From positions 2,290,092 through 2,354,091 of the forward strand of contig JAHNZQ020000010.1 of the NCBI GenBank assembly GCA_019155205.2: a stretch of 64,000 nt of DNA. Reading direction: 5' to 3'. Origin of the DNA: Gracilaria vermiculophylla. Taxonomy: Eukaryota > Rhodophyta > Florideophyceae > Gracilariales > Gracilariaceae. Every line of letters starts with the position of its first letter. Within the stretch, counting starts at the first letter, position 1. A program made the translations under genes and the position numbers. Below, piece after piece: positions 21,001-30,371 of this stretch. The notes under the pieces are model-generated. The model saw only the letters and a list, made by a program, of their open reading frames with translations, searched no databases and was not told the DNA's origin.

Positions 21001-23537
21001 AAAGAACCCGAGTCCTGGTGCTTGGTGACGAATCGGCATTAGAAGATGCAGCGTTTCAATATAGCCAGGAAGGTGGGAATCCCAATGTATTGGAGAGGGT
21101 TACAGGTATGGTAGATCCTCTTGCCAAAGAGGCGCAAGATAATGCTACTTTGCTTTTCCAGATCCATATTCGTGCAATGCTTGCAAGCAAAAAGCTTATT
21201 GTGGAACACCGGCTGAATGACGAAGCGTTTCTTTGGATTCTAGGAGAAATTGAGAGTCGTTTCATGACAAGCCGCGTAGCTCCAGGAGAAAGCATTGGCG
21301 CTATAGCAGCTCAATCAATCGGAGAACCTGCGACTCAGATGACCCTAAACACCTTTCATTATGCTGGTGTATCAGCGAAGAACGTGACATTAGGTGTTCC
21401 GCGTCTTAAAGAAATTATAAATGTTTCCAAGAACACCAAGACTCCGTCACTAACTGTATATTTGAAACCAGGGCTTGATAAGGATAATTCGAAAAGAGTT
21501 CAAGCATCTTTACAACATACAAGTTTGGAGGATGTTGCGCAATGCTCAGAGATTTATTTTGACCCTGACCCCCAAACAACAGTGGTTGAGGAGGATCGGG
21601 AGATGGTATCATCGTATTTCGAAATTGAGGATGCACCAGCAGGGGTTTCACCGTGGCTTCTGCGCCTAACCTTGGACAAAGATATGTTGCAAGACCGAGA
21701 AATTAGTATGGATCTCGTCGAAAATTCGATTAACGATGCGTTTGGCAACGATGTACATATTATTAGATCCCAAGACAATGATGAGAAGATGATTTTACGG
21801 TTACGACTCCAAGATGAAACTACTCAAGAAAAGTACGGAGATATGCAAATGGGTGGAAATGATCCCATGGATGATGAAGAGCAGTACGATGATGAGGATG
21901 ACTCTGTTTTCCTTCGACGTTTGGAAGGAAATCTATTGCAGCAGATGAACCTCGGTGGCATTGCCGGTATCCGCAAGGTGTTCATGCGGAAGTCACGGCA
22001 AACGTATGTAGATAAAATGACAGGAACTTTCAAGACACAAGAAGAGTGGGTTCTCGATACCGACGGAGTTAATTTACTGGCAGTCATGGCCCATGAAGAC
22101 GTCGACTACACGCGCACTTTGTCAAACGACATCGTCGAAATCTTTGAAGTTTTGGGCATAGAAGCAGTACGAGAAGCACTGATGAATGAAATCCGTGGTG
22201 TCATCTCTTTTGATGGTGCTTACGTGAACTACAGACATTTGTCGATCTTGGTGGACGTCATGACGTACAGAGGTCATCTTATGGCTATCACTCGACATGG
22301 CATCAATCGGGCGGACACAGGACCTCTCATGAGATGCTCATTCGAGGAAACCACTGATATTTTGTTGGAAGCTGCAACTCATGGCTTGCCTGACAATCTG
22401 CAAGGGGTTTCTGAAAACATCATGCTCGGACAGATGACCCCGATCGGAACGGGTTGTTTCAAACTGATGCTTAACGAGAAAATGTTGCAAGACGCCATAG
22501 AGCCGAGGGGTGCTGTTGCATTTGTTCCATCTCCAATGATAACTGACGGTTATGAGGCGGGGAGCTGGACGCCAGCCCGTGTGGAAGCCACTCCCGGTCG
22601 AAAGAGGGCAGACATTCGGGCAACACCTGGGAATGCTTACTCACCTGCCGCATGGAGTACGCCGAACAGAGCTGGTTCTATGCGAGGAGCTTCTCCACTT
22701 TTATCGCACATGTCGCCATCATCGGATGATGCACAATTTTCGCCAGTTGCATCACCTAAGGGTCCCGGATTCGCAGGAGGAGCCACTCCTTTGCAATCTC
22801 CCGGAAGAGATTATGTCACTCCTGTGAGCCCTGGTGGAGCGGGAGCGGCCAGCCCTTACGCCATGAGCCCGGCATACGCGGCAAGCCCTGCATACGCTGC
22901 AAGTCCGGCTTACGTTCCGAGCCCGGCGTATTCTGCGGCGAGTCCGGCATACATGGCTAGTCCTGCGGCGGCCAGCCCTGGGAGAGCAGCGAGTCCGTAC
23001 GGAGCCGGCAACCACTCATCGTTTGTACCGTCCAGTCCAGGGTACAGTTTGAAGTCACCTGCCGCAGGTTTATCTGGAGTTCCGCAGTCCCCCGGTTTGG
23101 TTGCGAAGTACTCGCCGACAAGTCCCGGGTTCAGCCCAACCAGCCCCGCTTTCAGCCCAAGTGCTGCGCGTGCGGCTGGCACCAGCGGCACTGGAGGGGC
23201 AGCTTATTCCCCGACCAGTCCGGGCTACAACTCGACGGCAGCGTCGCCCGCTGCCGGTTACGGTGGCGCGAGTGGTCTCAACTACAGCCCTGGAACACCG
23301 AGAGCGTACAGCCCGGGGTCTCCAGCATTTAGCCCAAGTTCCCCGGCCGCTCAGGGCTACTCCCCGTCAACGCCTGGCTTCATGCCGCAGGGAGCCGCCC
23401 GAGCACCCGGCGCCTACCAAGCGGAGAATGCTGCGTCTCCAAGCTCTCCGCAGTACTCGCCGTCTTCCCCCCAATACTCACCGCGCGCGCCTTCACCGCG
23501 AGGCCACTCTCCCCAGGACGAAGCTCCCCAAGAATAG
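18036..23537 (+). CDS. RPB1: RNA polymerase II largest subunit (RPB1)
   Basis: Catalytic subunit of RNA polymerase II, in one intronless frame of 1,833 codons. The start [13 protein letters not shown] leads into the clamp core. The first zinc site is [17 protein letters not shown] (from about residue 68), with CVCHYC after it. The active-site loop [10 protein letters not shown], whose three aspartates bind the catalytic magnesium, is at residues 463-472. The funnel and bridge-helix region includes [21 protein letters not shown]. Further on are the trigger-loop region ([24 protein letters not shown]) and the foot. From about residue 1500 the tail is a roughly 330-residue low-complexity CTD. 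It has SPAY-type units and only a few YSPTSPG-like heptads. Red algal RPB1 proteins are known to lack tandem heptads, and this tail fits. An AATAAA-like signal (GAATAAAC) follows the stop near 23585. Confidence 0.98.
   Translation: [1833 protein letters not shown]
22858..22980 (+). repeat. Tandem SPAY units in the RPB1 CTD
   Basis: 15- to 18-base imperfect repeats encode a run of Ser-Pro-Ala-Tyr units separated by Ala-Ala, Val-Pro or Ser-Ala-Ala. They cover about residues 1608-1648. Downstream, residues from about 1691 contain [18 protein letters not shown], the nearest thing to canonical heptads. Confidence 0.85.
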
Positions 23538-24281
23538 CGTGTGCACGTGCATCGTGCGCTCCTCAACGGGCAGACCTCAACCTGAGAATAAACGTAGCAT
23601 CGTGTGTTTTGTTAAATGTGACGTGGGCGCCTCAGAAGTCTAGCCGGCCGATGCCGCCACACCAACTGTGTGGCGCGCTTGCATCGGAGGCTGTCGTTGC
23701 GAAACCGTGCTAGTCGCATCGGCGTGTAACTTCCAATTCGACCCTTCCATACAAGGGTACAGCTGGGCGGGCGCTACTGCAGCATGCATGAGAGAGCTGC
23801 TGGCTGGAAGGCGGTCAGCAAAGAGCAGTACAGCGTTCCACCGAACAGGGCTGCGTATCGACGGCCAGAAGTGCGCGGTATATGCGGAGATTGGGTGATT
23901 CAGTCGGTGCTGTATCGCGCTTCAAGGACGCGGACGAATCCGTCAGACTTCCGAACGAGACAGGGTGTTGTCATAACATCACCATCACGTGTCGTGCTGA
24001 TGAGCAAATTCTGTGGACGGCATCATCTGGTCTGCAGGGTAGTAAACCTACGCAAGAAGGGAGGCGCGTAAGTGCCATGCCGAAAATGAGATTGTAGATT
24101 GAGATCAGGCTAAGTACGAAAGTTTTGCGAAAGAAAAAAAAAATATTATGTTGCAGTGCTTTTACGTTTGTTTGAAAGTGAGTAGGCTGAGCTTTGCAGC
24201 AACGAACAACGCACAAATACATGGGCGAAAAACGCGCCAGTGGACGGAAATGGCGATTAATCCTCAGGATATTGCAGCTAT
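23538..24281. other. Convergent 3' intergenic region, RPB1 and cyclin
   Basis: Downstream of both neighbouring genes. No recognisable gene; only short frames on the plus strand. Confidence 0.5.
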
Positions 24282-25220
24282 TCAATTCACGCCCAGGGAA
24301 GCTCGCGCCCTCTGTCTGTACGAGTTGTCAGGAGATATAGGCGAGTGCGAAACCTTGGAGAAAGTCTTCGAGCTTCTCCGGCGCATGAAGCTTCTCGTGA
24401 ACGACAACCTCCTGCTTGGTGGCGGTTGGACGAGCTCCTCGTCCTTCACTGACGCAAGGGAGGAGTTTCTCGAAAGGGAGGTCTCCACGCTGGCGACAGC
24501 CGCAGGCGAAGTGACGGGTGGCGGCGGCAAGAAGCAAGGAGTGGTTGTGGTCGGCTTCTGCGGTTGCTCCCCAGGCAAATGCTCGAAAGGAATTGCGTGT
24601 AACTCCGGGTCGAGCAGGGCATTGCGGGCCTGAGTCACAAGGTCAGTGACCACGGCGTGTGAAGCGTTCGCGGCCATGACCTTGAGGCCCGATACGAGGT
24701 TAGATTCGATTTCGATAAACGTGGCTGCCGGAATGTCTAACCGGAAGTCGAGCAGGTGAAGCATGTGCATCTCCAAATTCGAGAGCTCCATGTGCGGAAG
24801 ACCTCCGACCTTGGCATAGTAGACCAAGTTATAGGACAGGTCGTCGTAGTACTTCGAAGCCAGCACGATAGCGGTGATGAACAGGCGGTGAACACTGAGG
24901 GAGGAGAGGGCCAACTTGGGATCTTTAGTGATGGCGCGTGTGATGTAATGATACGCCGCCACAAGGCAAGCCTCCGAGCAGAACGCATACTTGGAGACAC
25001 GAGAGACATACTCAGAGACGGCGATAGCCGGGGCCTCCAGCGCATGGAAGACGGTCATTTCATCGAATGGTGGCTCGGGAAGTTGATCGTTCGCAGACAC
25101 GTGAGCCTGGATGGTGGCAGACAGAATAGAGACCAGAGCTGAGCGTGAGGTGATCAGGGTAAACTGCATAGGCGATGCGGGGGTTGGCTCGACAGTTTTT
25201 GCGGAGATCTGCACAGTCAT
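24282..25220 (-). CDS. PHO80/U-type cyclin
   Basis: A cyclin of the PHO80-like (plant CYCU/P) class, which activates a cyclin-dependent kinase, classically the PHO85-type. I chose the ATG at 25220 (MTVQISAKTVEP), giving 312 residues; the same frame stays open upstream, but that part is Ala/Arg/Pro-rich sequence encoded by the CpG-rich promoter. The cyclin box spans about residues 65-175. It shows VFHALEAPAIAVSEYVSRV, then SSLSVHRLFITAIVLASKYYDD, then the family-typical YNLVYYAKVGGLP and LSNLEMHMLHLLDF. The C-terminal tail is Ser/Thr/Pro- and Arg-rich, with RRLSF and RRRSS sites that could be phosphorylated. The promoter holds an E2F-type site, suggesting cell-cycle control. Confidence 0.9.
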   Translation of the reverse strand: MTVQISAKTVEPTPASPMQFTLITSRSALVSILSATIQAHVSANDQLPEPPFDEMTVFHALEAPAIAVSEYVSRVSKYAFCSEACLVAAYHYITRAITKDPKLALSSLSVHRLFITAIVLASKYYDDLSYNLVYYAKVGGLPHMELSNLEMHMLHLLDFRLDIPAATFIEIESNLVSGLKVMAANASHAVVTDLVTQARNALLDPELHAIPFEHLPGEQPQKPTTTTPCFLPPPPVTSPAAVASVETSLSRNSSLASVKDEELVQPPPSRRLSFTRSFMRRRSSKTFSKVSHSPISPDNSYRQRARASLGVN

Positions 25221-25489
25221 GGTGGGTTGAAGGAGAGGGCACAGAAGTGGGTGAAGAAAGGTTGGCACCGTATCTTGGGCAACACTCAGCAGGATGCAAA
25301 CAAACGTATAGCAAGGCAGCACTGGGGAACGGGATGAGGGTTGTTGGATGCAGCTCAACTGAGTATCGGATAGTCGAGGGGCCAAAGCGGAGATATGGAC
25401 ACGCGAAGGAGGAAGGCAGGTCGTAGTGTCGGTGATGGGGGGAGGGCGGCAGTATATATACGGCGCGAAGCAGTGGGCGAAGCAAAGGT

Positions 25490-25880
25490 GCAAAATGGCA
25501 TACAGCGCGCCACGCGCGCCGGCTCGGGGGGCGGCGTGCTCGCGACAGGGCGGCGCGCCACCATTGGCGCGTGTTGGCGCTGCGGCGCGCGGCGGCCACC
25601 CGTTGTGACGCACACGCGGTACGGCCGCCGCTTTGGCACGCGTCGATTCTGCGTGCCGCCGCGGCGGCGGCGCTTTTCCGGCGTGGGCGGCTGCGCGCGC
25701 GCGCGGCGCGCCGATATTTGGCGCGCTGTCACACGTGGGTGGCGTGTGGCGCGTGGCGCGCGCTGCGCACGCGCCGCCGCGCGCGTGAGCGGCGCCCAAT
25801 GGCGCGGCGGCGGCGAGATATTTGGTGGCAACCGCCGCCCGCTGCGCCGCCGCTCGGTGCGAGGTTACACCTCGCGAGCA
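25490..25880. promoter_or_regulatory. Extremely CpG-rich promoter island
   Basis: About 390 bases dominated by GCGC, GGCGCGCC and CGCCGC strings, far above the rest of the window in GC and CpG. It lies 270 bases upstream of the cyclin start and at the edge of the gene-poor 26-28 kb stretch, so it may be a bidirectional promoter. The persistence of so many CpG pairs suggests it is not methylated in the germ line. Function is inferred from position and composition. Confidence 0.55.
25717..25724 (+). promoter_or_regulatory. E2F/DP-type site
   Basis: TTTGGCGC matches the E2F consensus TTTSSCGC exactly, about 500 bases upstream of the cyclin ATG inside the CpG island. In such GC-rich sequence a chance match is possible. 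Confidence 0.4.
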
Positions 25881-25899
25881 GCGCGCTTCTACCTCGTCC

Positions 25900-28042
25900 T
25901 ACTCTAATATCTTCGACTTGGCTGGCTTAGAGCCTTTCGTCGCCGCGTAAAGTGCTCATAGCGCCCGCCTTTTACCCTTGTTTCGGCCCACCCCTCCTTT
26001 CTCAGCCTCAAATTGTCCCTGACCGTCAGGCGCCTAGCCTTTGCCCTATGTCACGTTGCCCTTGTATGCTTCCATATCCACCTCCAACGCCTTCCGTAAC
26101 CCGCTGATTTCATCCGCTGTTTTGTTCTACTTCCTGCCATGGCACACCGCACTCGAGTGGAAGCATCTCCGATACAGCCTTCATACATTTATTCCTCACT
26201 GCAGTTCCCTGGAGTCCCCCATAATTCGCATACGCGTTTGCTCTCGAATTTTCGCCGTAGCCCGTTTGAACAAGCTCTCTTGCCGTCTTACCATGCTGTC
26301 GCTCAAACTCCCTATTTCTCGCAGCACTTGTACTTGGCATTAGACGTGCCCTCCCGTCCGCGGCGCAGCTCTCGCCGTTACGCCGCCTCCGTCCACGTCG
26401 CGCAGCCACTCCGTCCCAAGGCACCCGCTCCGCACCAACTGCACACGCACTGCGCGAGCCCCGGCGCGCCAATTTCTGTGACGTGTACCAAAAGCTGCGC
26501 TTGGCTGTACCCTTTGTACTTGAGGCACAAATGTCTTACAGCTCTTTGTCGCTCGCTCTAGCCCTTGGTCGCCTTCAACCCTGGAGTGTGCCACTTGTCA
26601 CGTGCGCTGCCCACCGCCATGCATGTGCATATAATGCGCCCCGATTTACCGCTGCCCACGTCTCCAGAGATGCCCCCCCGCCTCCTGTGCTCCACATGCC
26701 AACCGTAAGCCGTCTCAGCTTGTTGTCCCTCACCCGCTCTCCGTCGCTACCGGACAAACACCATATCCTCAGCCACTAGGCGAAGTACCGCACCTAGCTT
26801 ACCGTCGCTACCACGTACTGCTCGTTAACAGCTCTTTGATATTTTGTTTTGCAGCACTGGAGTACGTGCTCCCCGCAGTTTATCGCGAGAGCCCGCATTT
26901 CGCCCCTTCTCAACAAATCTCTGGCGAGCATCACACTCAAACAGTCTCGCCAATTCAACAGTAGCCCCAAACTGCTCCACAAATATTCACCCTCTGTGTT
27001 GTTCCACAGTCAGCTTTATTGCTGTCATCACCGCTCAAAGACTTAGCACGTAGCCGTTGATAGTTTCCCGTCTGTCAAACGTCACTGGCCGCACGCTTTT
27101 CACTTGTTTCGTAGTTGACATATCATATCGGTGAATCGGGACATCGTGTCCATTTCACCCAAATCGAACCCTGGTACTAATTCTGAGCCTTCACAGTCAG
27201 CGATCAGAGCACAACATTCTGCTCTGTGACGTAGCAAGCAGCAACCGTACTCGATACGAGACGTTTCGTTCGCTCTCAAAGAGTCTGCGAAGCGTGGGGA
27301 GCACCGTTAGCTTGCTGACGCACCGGTCTTAGCACAGAGGTGCACGCTTGGTGACCAAACTTGCTCCAGTTTCGATCTTTGAGCGTGGAGCTCCACGTCC
27401 GCTTTTGATCTTTGGGGATGAAGCTCAACGAGCTTCGTGTGCGCAGATTGATTCATGCCTCCCAGTTCGTCCAGCCTGTCTATCTCTCTATAGATGAGTA
27501 AAACGCTTACCTTCTTTTTGGCTGCCGTCGGAGCCAAACTCGCTCCTCCGAGGGGCTAGAGCCAGCCACTGAGAAACCCGCGGGTAGACGATTCAGCAAA
27601 TCTGAGCTGCAGCATGTATCAGTTTTCACAAATGCGCGGCACAATCGCTTCGTTTGGGCGCGAAATGTGCATTTGGCAAAAAGCAGCAATTGCCACACGG
27701 CTGACTTTCGCCCCGTGGCGCTCCGCCATTTCTGCCGCTCGTGTTCGGCTGGGACGTCCGCGTGGCCCGCTACCGGCTGCCAACGGCACGACCGGTCATG
27801 CAAGGCAAGCGCGAGACCGGCTTTGCCCTTGCCTGAGCTTCCGTGGTGCCCTTACAAGCACTACGGCGGGAAAGCGCTTTGCACTCTTCGCCGAGTGAGG
27901 GTTGCTGCTGTTTGGAGGTGTGCACTCGTGATGTGTTACAACTTTTAAACAACGTCCGTCAAAACAGGTCCGGCGACACCTCTACGCCCTGTTTCCCGGA
28001 TTGGTCGAAACCCAATTCCAATCCACGCGTGCTCGTTGAAGC
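25900..28042. other. Gene-poor, pyrimidine-rich 2.1-kb stretch
   Basis: No frame here matches a known protein. The longest (26139-26561, plus, 140 codons) has irregular composition and no domain. The plus strand is strikingly C/T-rich for much of 25.9-27.1 kb, like a long leader. It may be an untranslated first exon or promoter of NAA50, or a non-coding transcript starting at the CpG island. Confidence 0.4.
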
Positions 28043-28606
28043 ATGGGCGAAACCTCATGCCCGCCGCTTCCAATAGTGTTGCGTGACGTAAACGAGCAGA
28101 ATGTTAATCAGCTTGAAGCTCTCAACTTCACAATTTTCCCAGTCAAGTACAACGACGTGTTCTACAAACAAGTGTTAAATGCTCCGCAAAGTTTCGTCAG
28201 ACTTGCATACTATAATGAGTTACTGGTCGGAAGTGTTTGTTGTCGAAAAGAACCATTCAACGAGTCTCACTTCGTTCCGGAGAAACAGCCGCCAGTCAGA
28301 GCGGGATCTGCGCAATCATCCGATGAACAACAGGCCAGCTTGTACATTATGACCCTTGGGGTGCTGGCCCCATATCGCGAGCGAGGCATTGGCCATCGTC
28401 TCATATCACACGTTCTGGAGCTCGTGGAATCTTCTTCAGTGTGCAAGGATGTGGTGGATATATATCTCCACTTGCAGGAAGGGAACGACGATGCTTTACG
28501 ATTCTACATGAGATATGGCTTTGAGGTGACGGAGTATATTCAAGGTTACTACAAGCGTCTCGAACCACCCAACTGCTATGTCGTCCGAAAGAAAGTTAGA
28601 AGATAA
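28043..28606 (+). CDS. NAA50: N-alpha-acetyltransferase NAA50
   Basis: GNAT-fold enzyme that transfers acetyl from acetyl-CoA to protein N termini, chiefly those starting Met followed by a hydrophobic residue. It usually associates with the ribosome-bound NatA complex. The 187-codon frame has LEALNFTIFPVKYNDVFY (about 27-45), the substrate-side segment typical of NAA50. It then has YIMTLGVLAPYRERGIG (about 103-119), where RERGIG is the acetyl-CoA pyrophosphate loop. DIYLHLQEGNDDALRFYMRYGFEV and YYKRLEPP complete the fold. An insertion of about 20 residues around 78-98 (Gln/Ser-rich) lengthens the loop before strand 4. The gene converges on MnmE with 85 bases between stops. Confidence 0.93.
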   Translation: MGETSCPPLPIVLRDVNEQNVNQLEALNFTIFPVKYNDVFYKQVLNAPQSFVRLAYYNELLVGSVCCRKEPFNESHFVPEKQPPVRAGSAQSSDEQQASLYIMTLGVLAPYRERGIGHRLISHVLELVESSSVCKDVVDIYLHLQEGNDDALRFYMRYGFEVTEYIQGYYKRLEPPNCYVVRKKVRR

Positions 28607-28691
28607 ATAACCCAAAGCTATCGTGCTCTTCGTCATGCTGTCGTCTTTTCATACCCGAAAAGATAAACCCACATGGTGCATGACTTTGTGT

Positions 28692-30371
28692 TCACTTTCC
28701 TATGCAAAATTCTTTGAAGATTACGTCCAACACTTCTTCGCAATCAATTTTTCCAGTAATGGCGCCAAGCTCCTTGGCTGCAATTCGCAGATCTTCGGCC
28801 GCAAGATCCATCGGTAGGTAGAGAGAAGGGTCTTCGCCACTTCTACCATCCAAGAAAGAGTCAAGCGCTGAAACCGCATTTTTCATGTGGTATCTATGTC
28901 GTGTTCGGGTTATTATCGGTGCGGGGTTGGCAGATGATTCTTTCCCACTGGAGTCCTTTTTGGCCCCTCCTTCACATATTTCTCGAATCGACGACTCCAA
29001 GTGGTTCACCAATTCCGTGAGTCCTTCGTTTTGTAGAAGGCTGGTTCGGAAAATTGTAAAACTGCCATCTAACACCTCCTTCGCAGGTTCATCGACGAGG
29101 TCTACCTTGTTCAAGACGCACACCAAGTTGTTTGAAACTGAGTCGGAGTTCCTTAACGATAGTTGCCCCGACAATGCTCGTATTGCTGTATTTAAGTCTC
29201 CAGACGTGACATCATGCACCAAAACAGTCACATCTGCTCTAGAAGCAGCATCTCTTGCTCTACGAATCCCCTCAATTTCGATTGGGTCGTTGGTGGAATC
29301 TCGTAGTCCTGCAGTATCACTCACGGTGACGGCGAGGCCGTTAAGATCCAGTTGAACTTCAACAACGTCTCGAGTAGTGCCTGCATGAGGAGAAACAATG
29401 GCCGCAGGTCGTTTTGCAAGCGCATTTAGCAACGTACTCTTGCCTGCGTTTGGTTGTCCAACAATAGCGACACGAGCGCCCCCCCGAATTATCTCCCCTC
29501 TGTGAGCATCTCGAAGGTGCGACCGGATTCGATTGCGAAGCTCCCGAATGCGAGGAACAATTTGTTCAAAAACTTGGTCCTCTACGTCATCGCCGAAGTC
29601 GATCACTGCCTCAACATGAGCTAGACAGGTCTTGATGTCAGACCGCCACGATTCAAGCGTTTCTTTGAGATGGCCGGTGAATTGGCGAAGAGCTTGTTTC
29701 CGTTGCATCGCAGTTTCCGCGGCGATAAGGTCTGCAAGACCCTCCACGGCGGTGAGGTCCATCTGCCCATTTTCAAACGCTCTTCGCGTAAACTCACCAC
29801 GCTCAGCGGGTCGCACCACAACTTGGGAAGATGCGCAATCGGCAATGGCATCCATTACGGCGCTGATAACAGCTCTTGAGCCGTGTACATGCAGCTCAAC
29901 AACATCTTCGCCAGTAAAGCTTCTCGGACCTGGAAAATAGAGAACTAGTGCCTCATCAAGTAGGTCAGATGATGTAGGATGATGCAATCTGCGTAATGAG
30001 GCGTATCGTGGCTGTGGGACTGCCGAGTGTGAATGAGAGCGGAGCAGTTTCCGAAGGCAGGCTGTGGCATGCGGCCCAGATATGCGAATGACCCCCACAC
30101 CTGCTGTCACGCCCGCGCCAGAAGACAAGGCAAAAATAGTATCTTCCTGAAACTCAGAATGCGGAACGCTGAGTGGAGACGAGTACTGAGCAACTTGTGG
30201 CGCATGGTCTCTCGTTGAAACAGCGCGAATGTTGAGGAAAGCTATGCGAATCGGTCGATGAGTTGCTGGGGTTCGTCGTCGCCATCCACAGCCAAAGTTT
30301 CCGCGAAGGGCAGCGAGTACAACACCCCGTGAGCGCGGAAACGCAACACTTCGCGCAAATAGTAGCGCCAT
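28692..30371 (-). CDS. mnmE: tRNA-modification GTPase MnmE/GTPBP3, organelle-targeted
   Basis: MnmE (yeast MSS1, human GTPBP3) works with MnmG to install the 5-carboxymethylaminomethyl-type group on wobble uridine of organellar tRNAs. The 559-codon protein starts with about 70 residues rich in Arg, Ala and Ser and poor in acids, a likely mitochondrial or plastid presequence. The TrmE N-terminal folate-binding domain follows (TIFALSSGAGVTAGVGVIRISGP, about 77-98). The G domain is inserted in a helical domain: GQPNAGKSTLLNAL (P-loop, about 301), DTAGLRD (G3) and NKVD (G4). The C terminus ends FCIGK, the canonical MnmE tail whose Cys is conserved. An alternative frame (30242-30466) overlaps the presequence but shows no homology. 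Confidence 0.95.
   Translation of the reverse strand: MALLFARSVAFPRSRGVVLAALRGNFGCGWRRRTPATHRPIRIAFLNIRAVSTRDHAPQVAQYSSPLSVPHSEFQEDTIFALSSGAGVTAGVGVIRISGPHATACLRKLLRSHSHSAVPQPRYASLRRLHHPTSSDLLDEALVLYFPGPRSFTGEDVVELHVHGSRAVISAVMDAIADCASSQVVVRPAERGEFTRRAFENGQMDLTAVEGLADLIAAETAMQRKQALRQFTGHLKETLESWRSDIKTCLAHVEAVIDFGDDVEDQVFEQIVPRIRELRNRIRSHLRDAHRGEIIRGGARVAIVGQPNAGKSTLLNALAKRPAAIVSPHAGTTRDVVEVQLDLNGLAVTVSDTAGLRDSTNDPIEIEGIRRARDAASRADVTVLVHDVTSGDLNTAIRALSGQLSLRNSDSVSNNLVCVLNKVDLVDEPAKEVLDGSFTIFRTSLLQNEGLTELVNHLESSIREICEGGAKKDSSGKESSANPAPIITRTRHRYHMKNAVSALDSFLDGRSGEDPSLYLPMDLAAEDLRIAAKELGAITGKIDCEEVLDVIFKEFCIGK

Noticed and set aside
25221..25799. N-terminal extension of the cyclin to 505 residues
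   Set aside because: The extra 193 residues are Ala/Arg/Pro-rich translation of the CpG-rich promoter with no conserved motif.
26139..26561. 140-codon ORF in the pyrimidine-rich stretch
   Set aside because: Codon and residue composition look like translated spacer; no domain or homology pattern.
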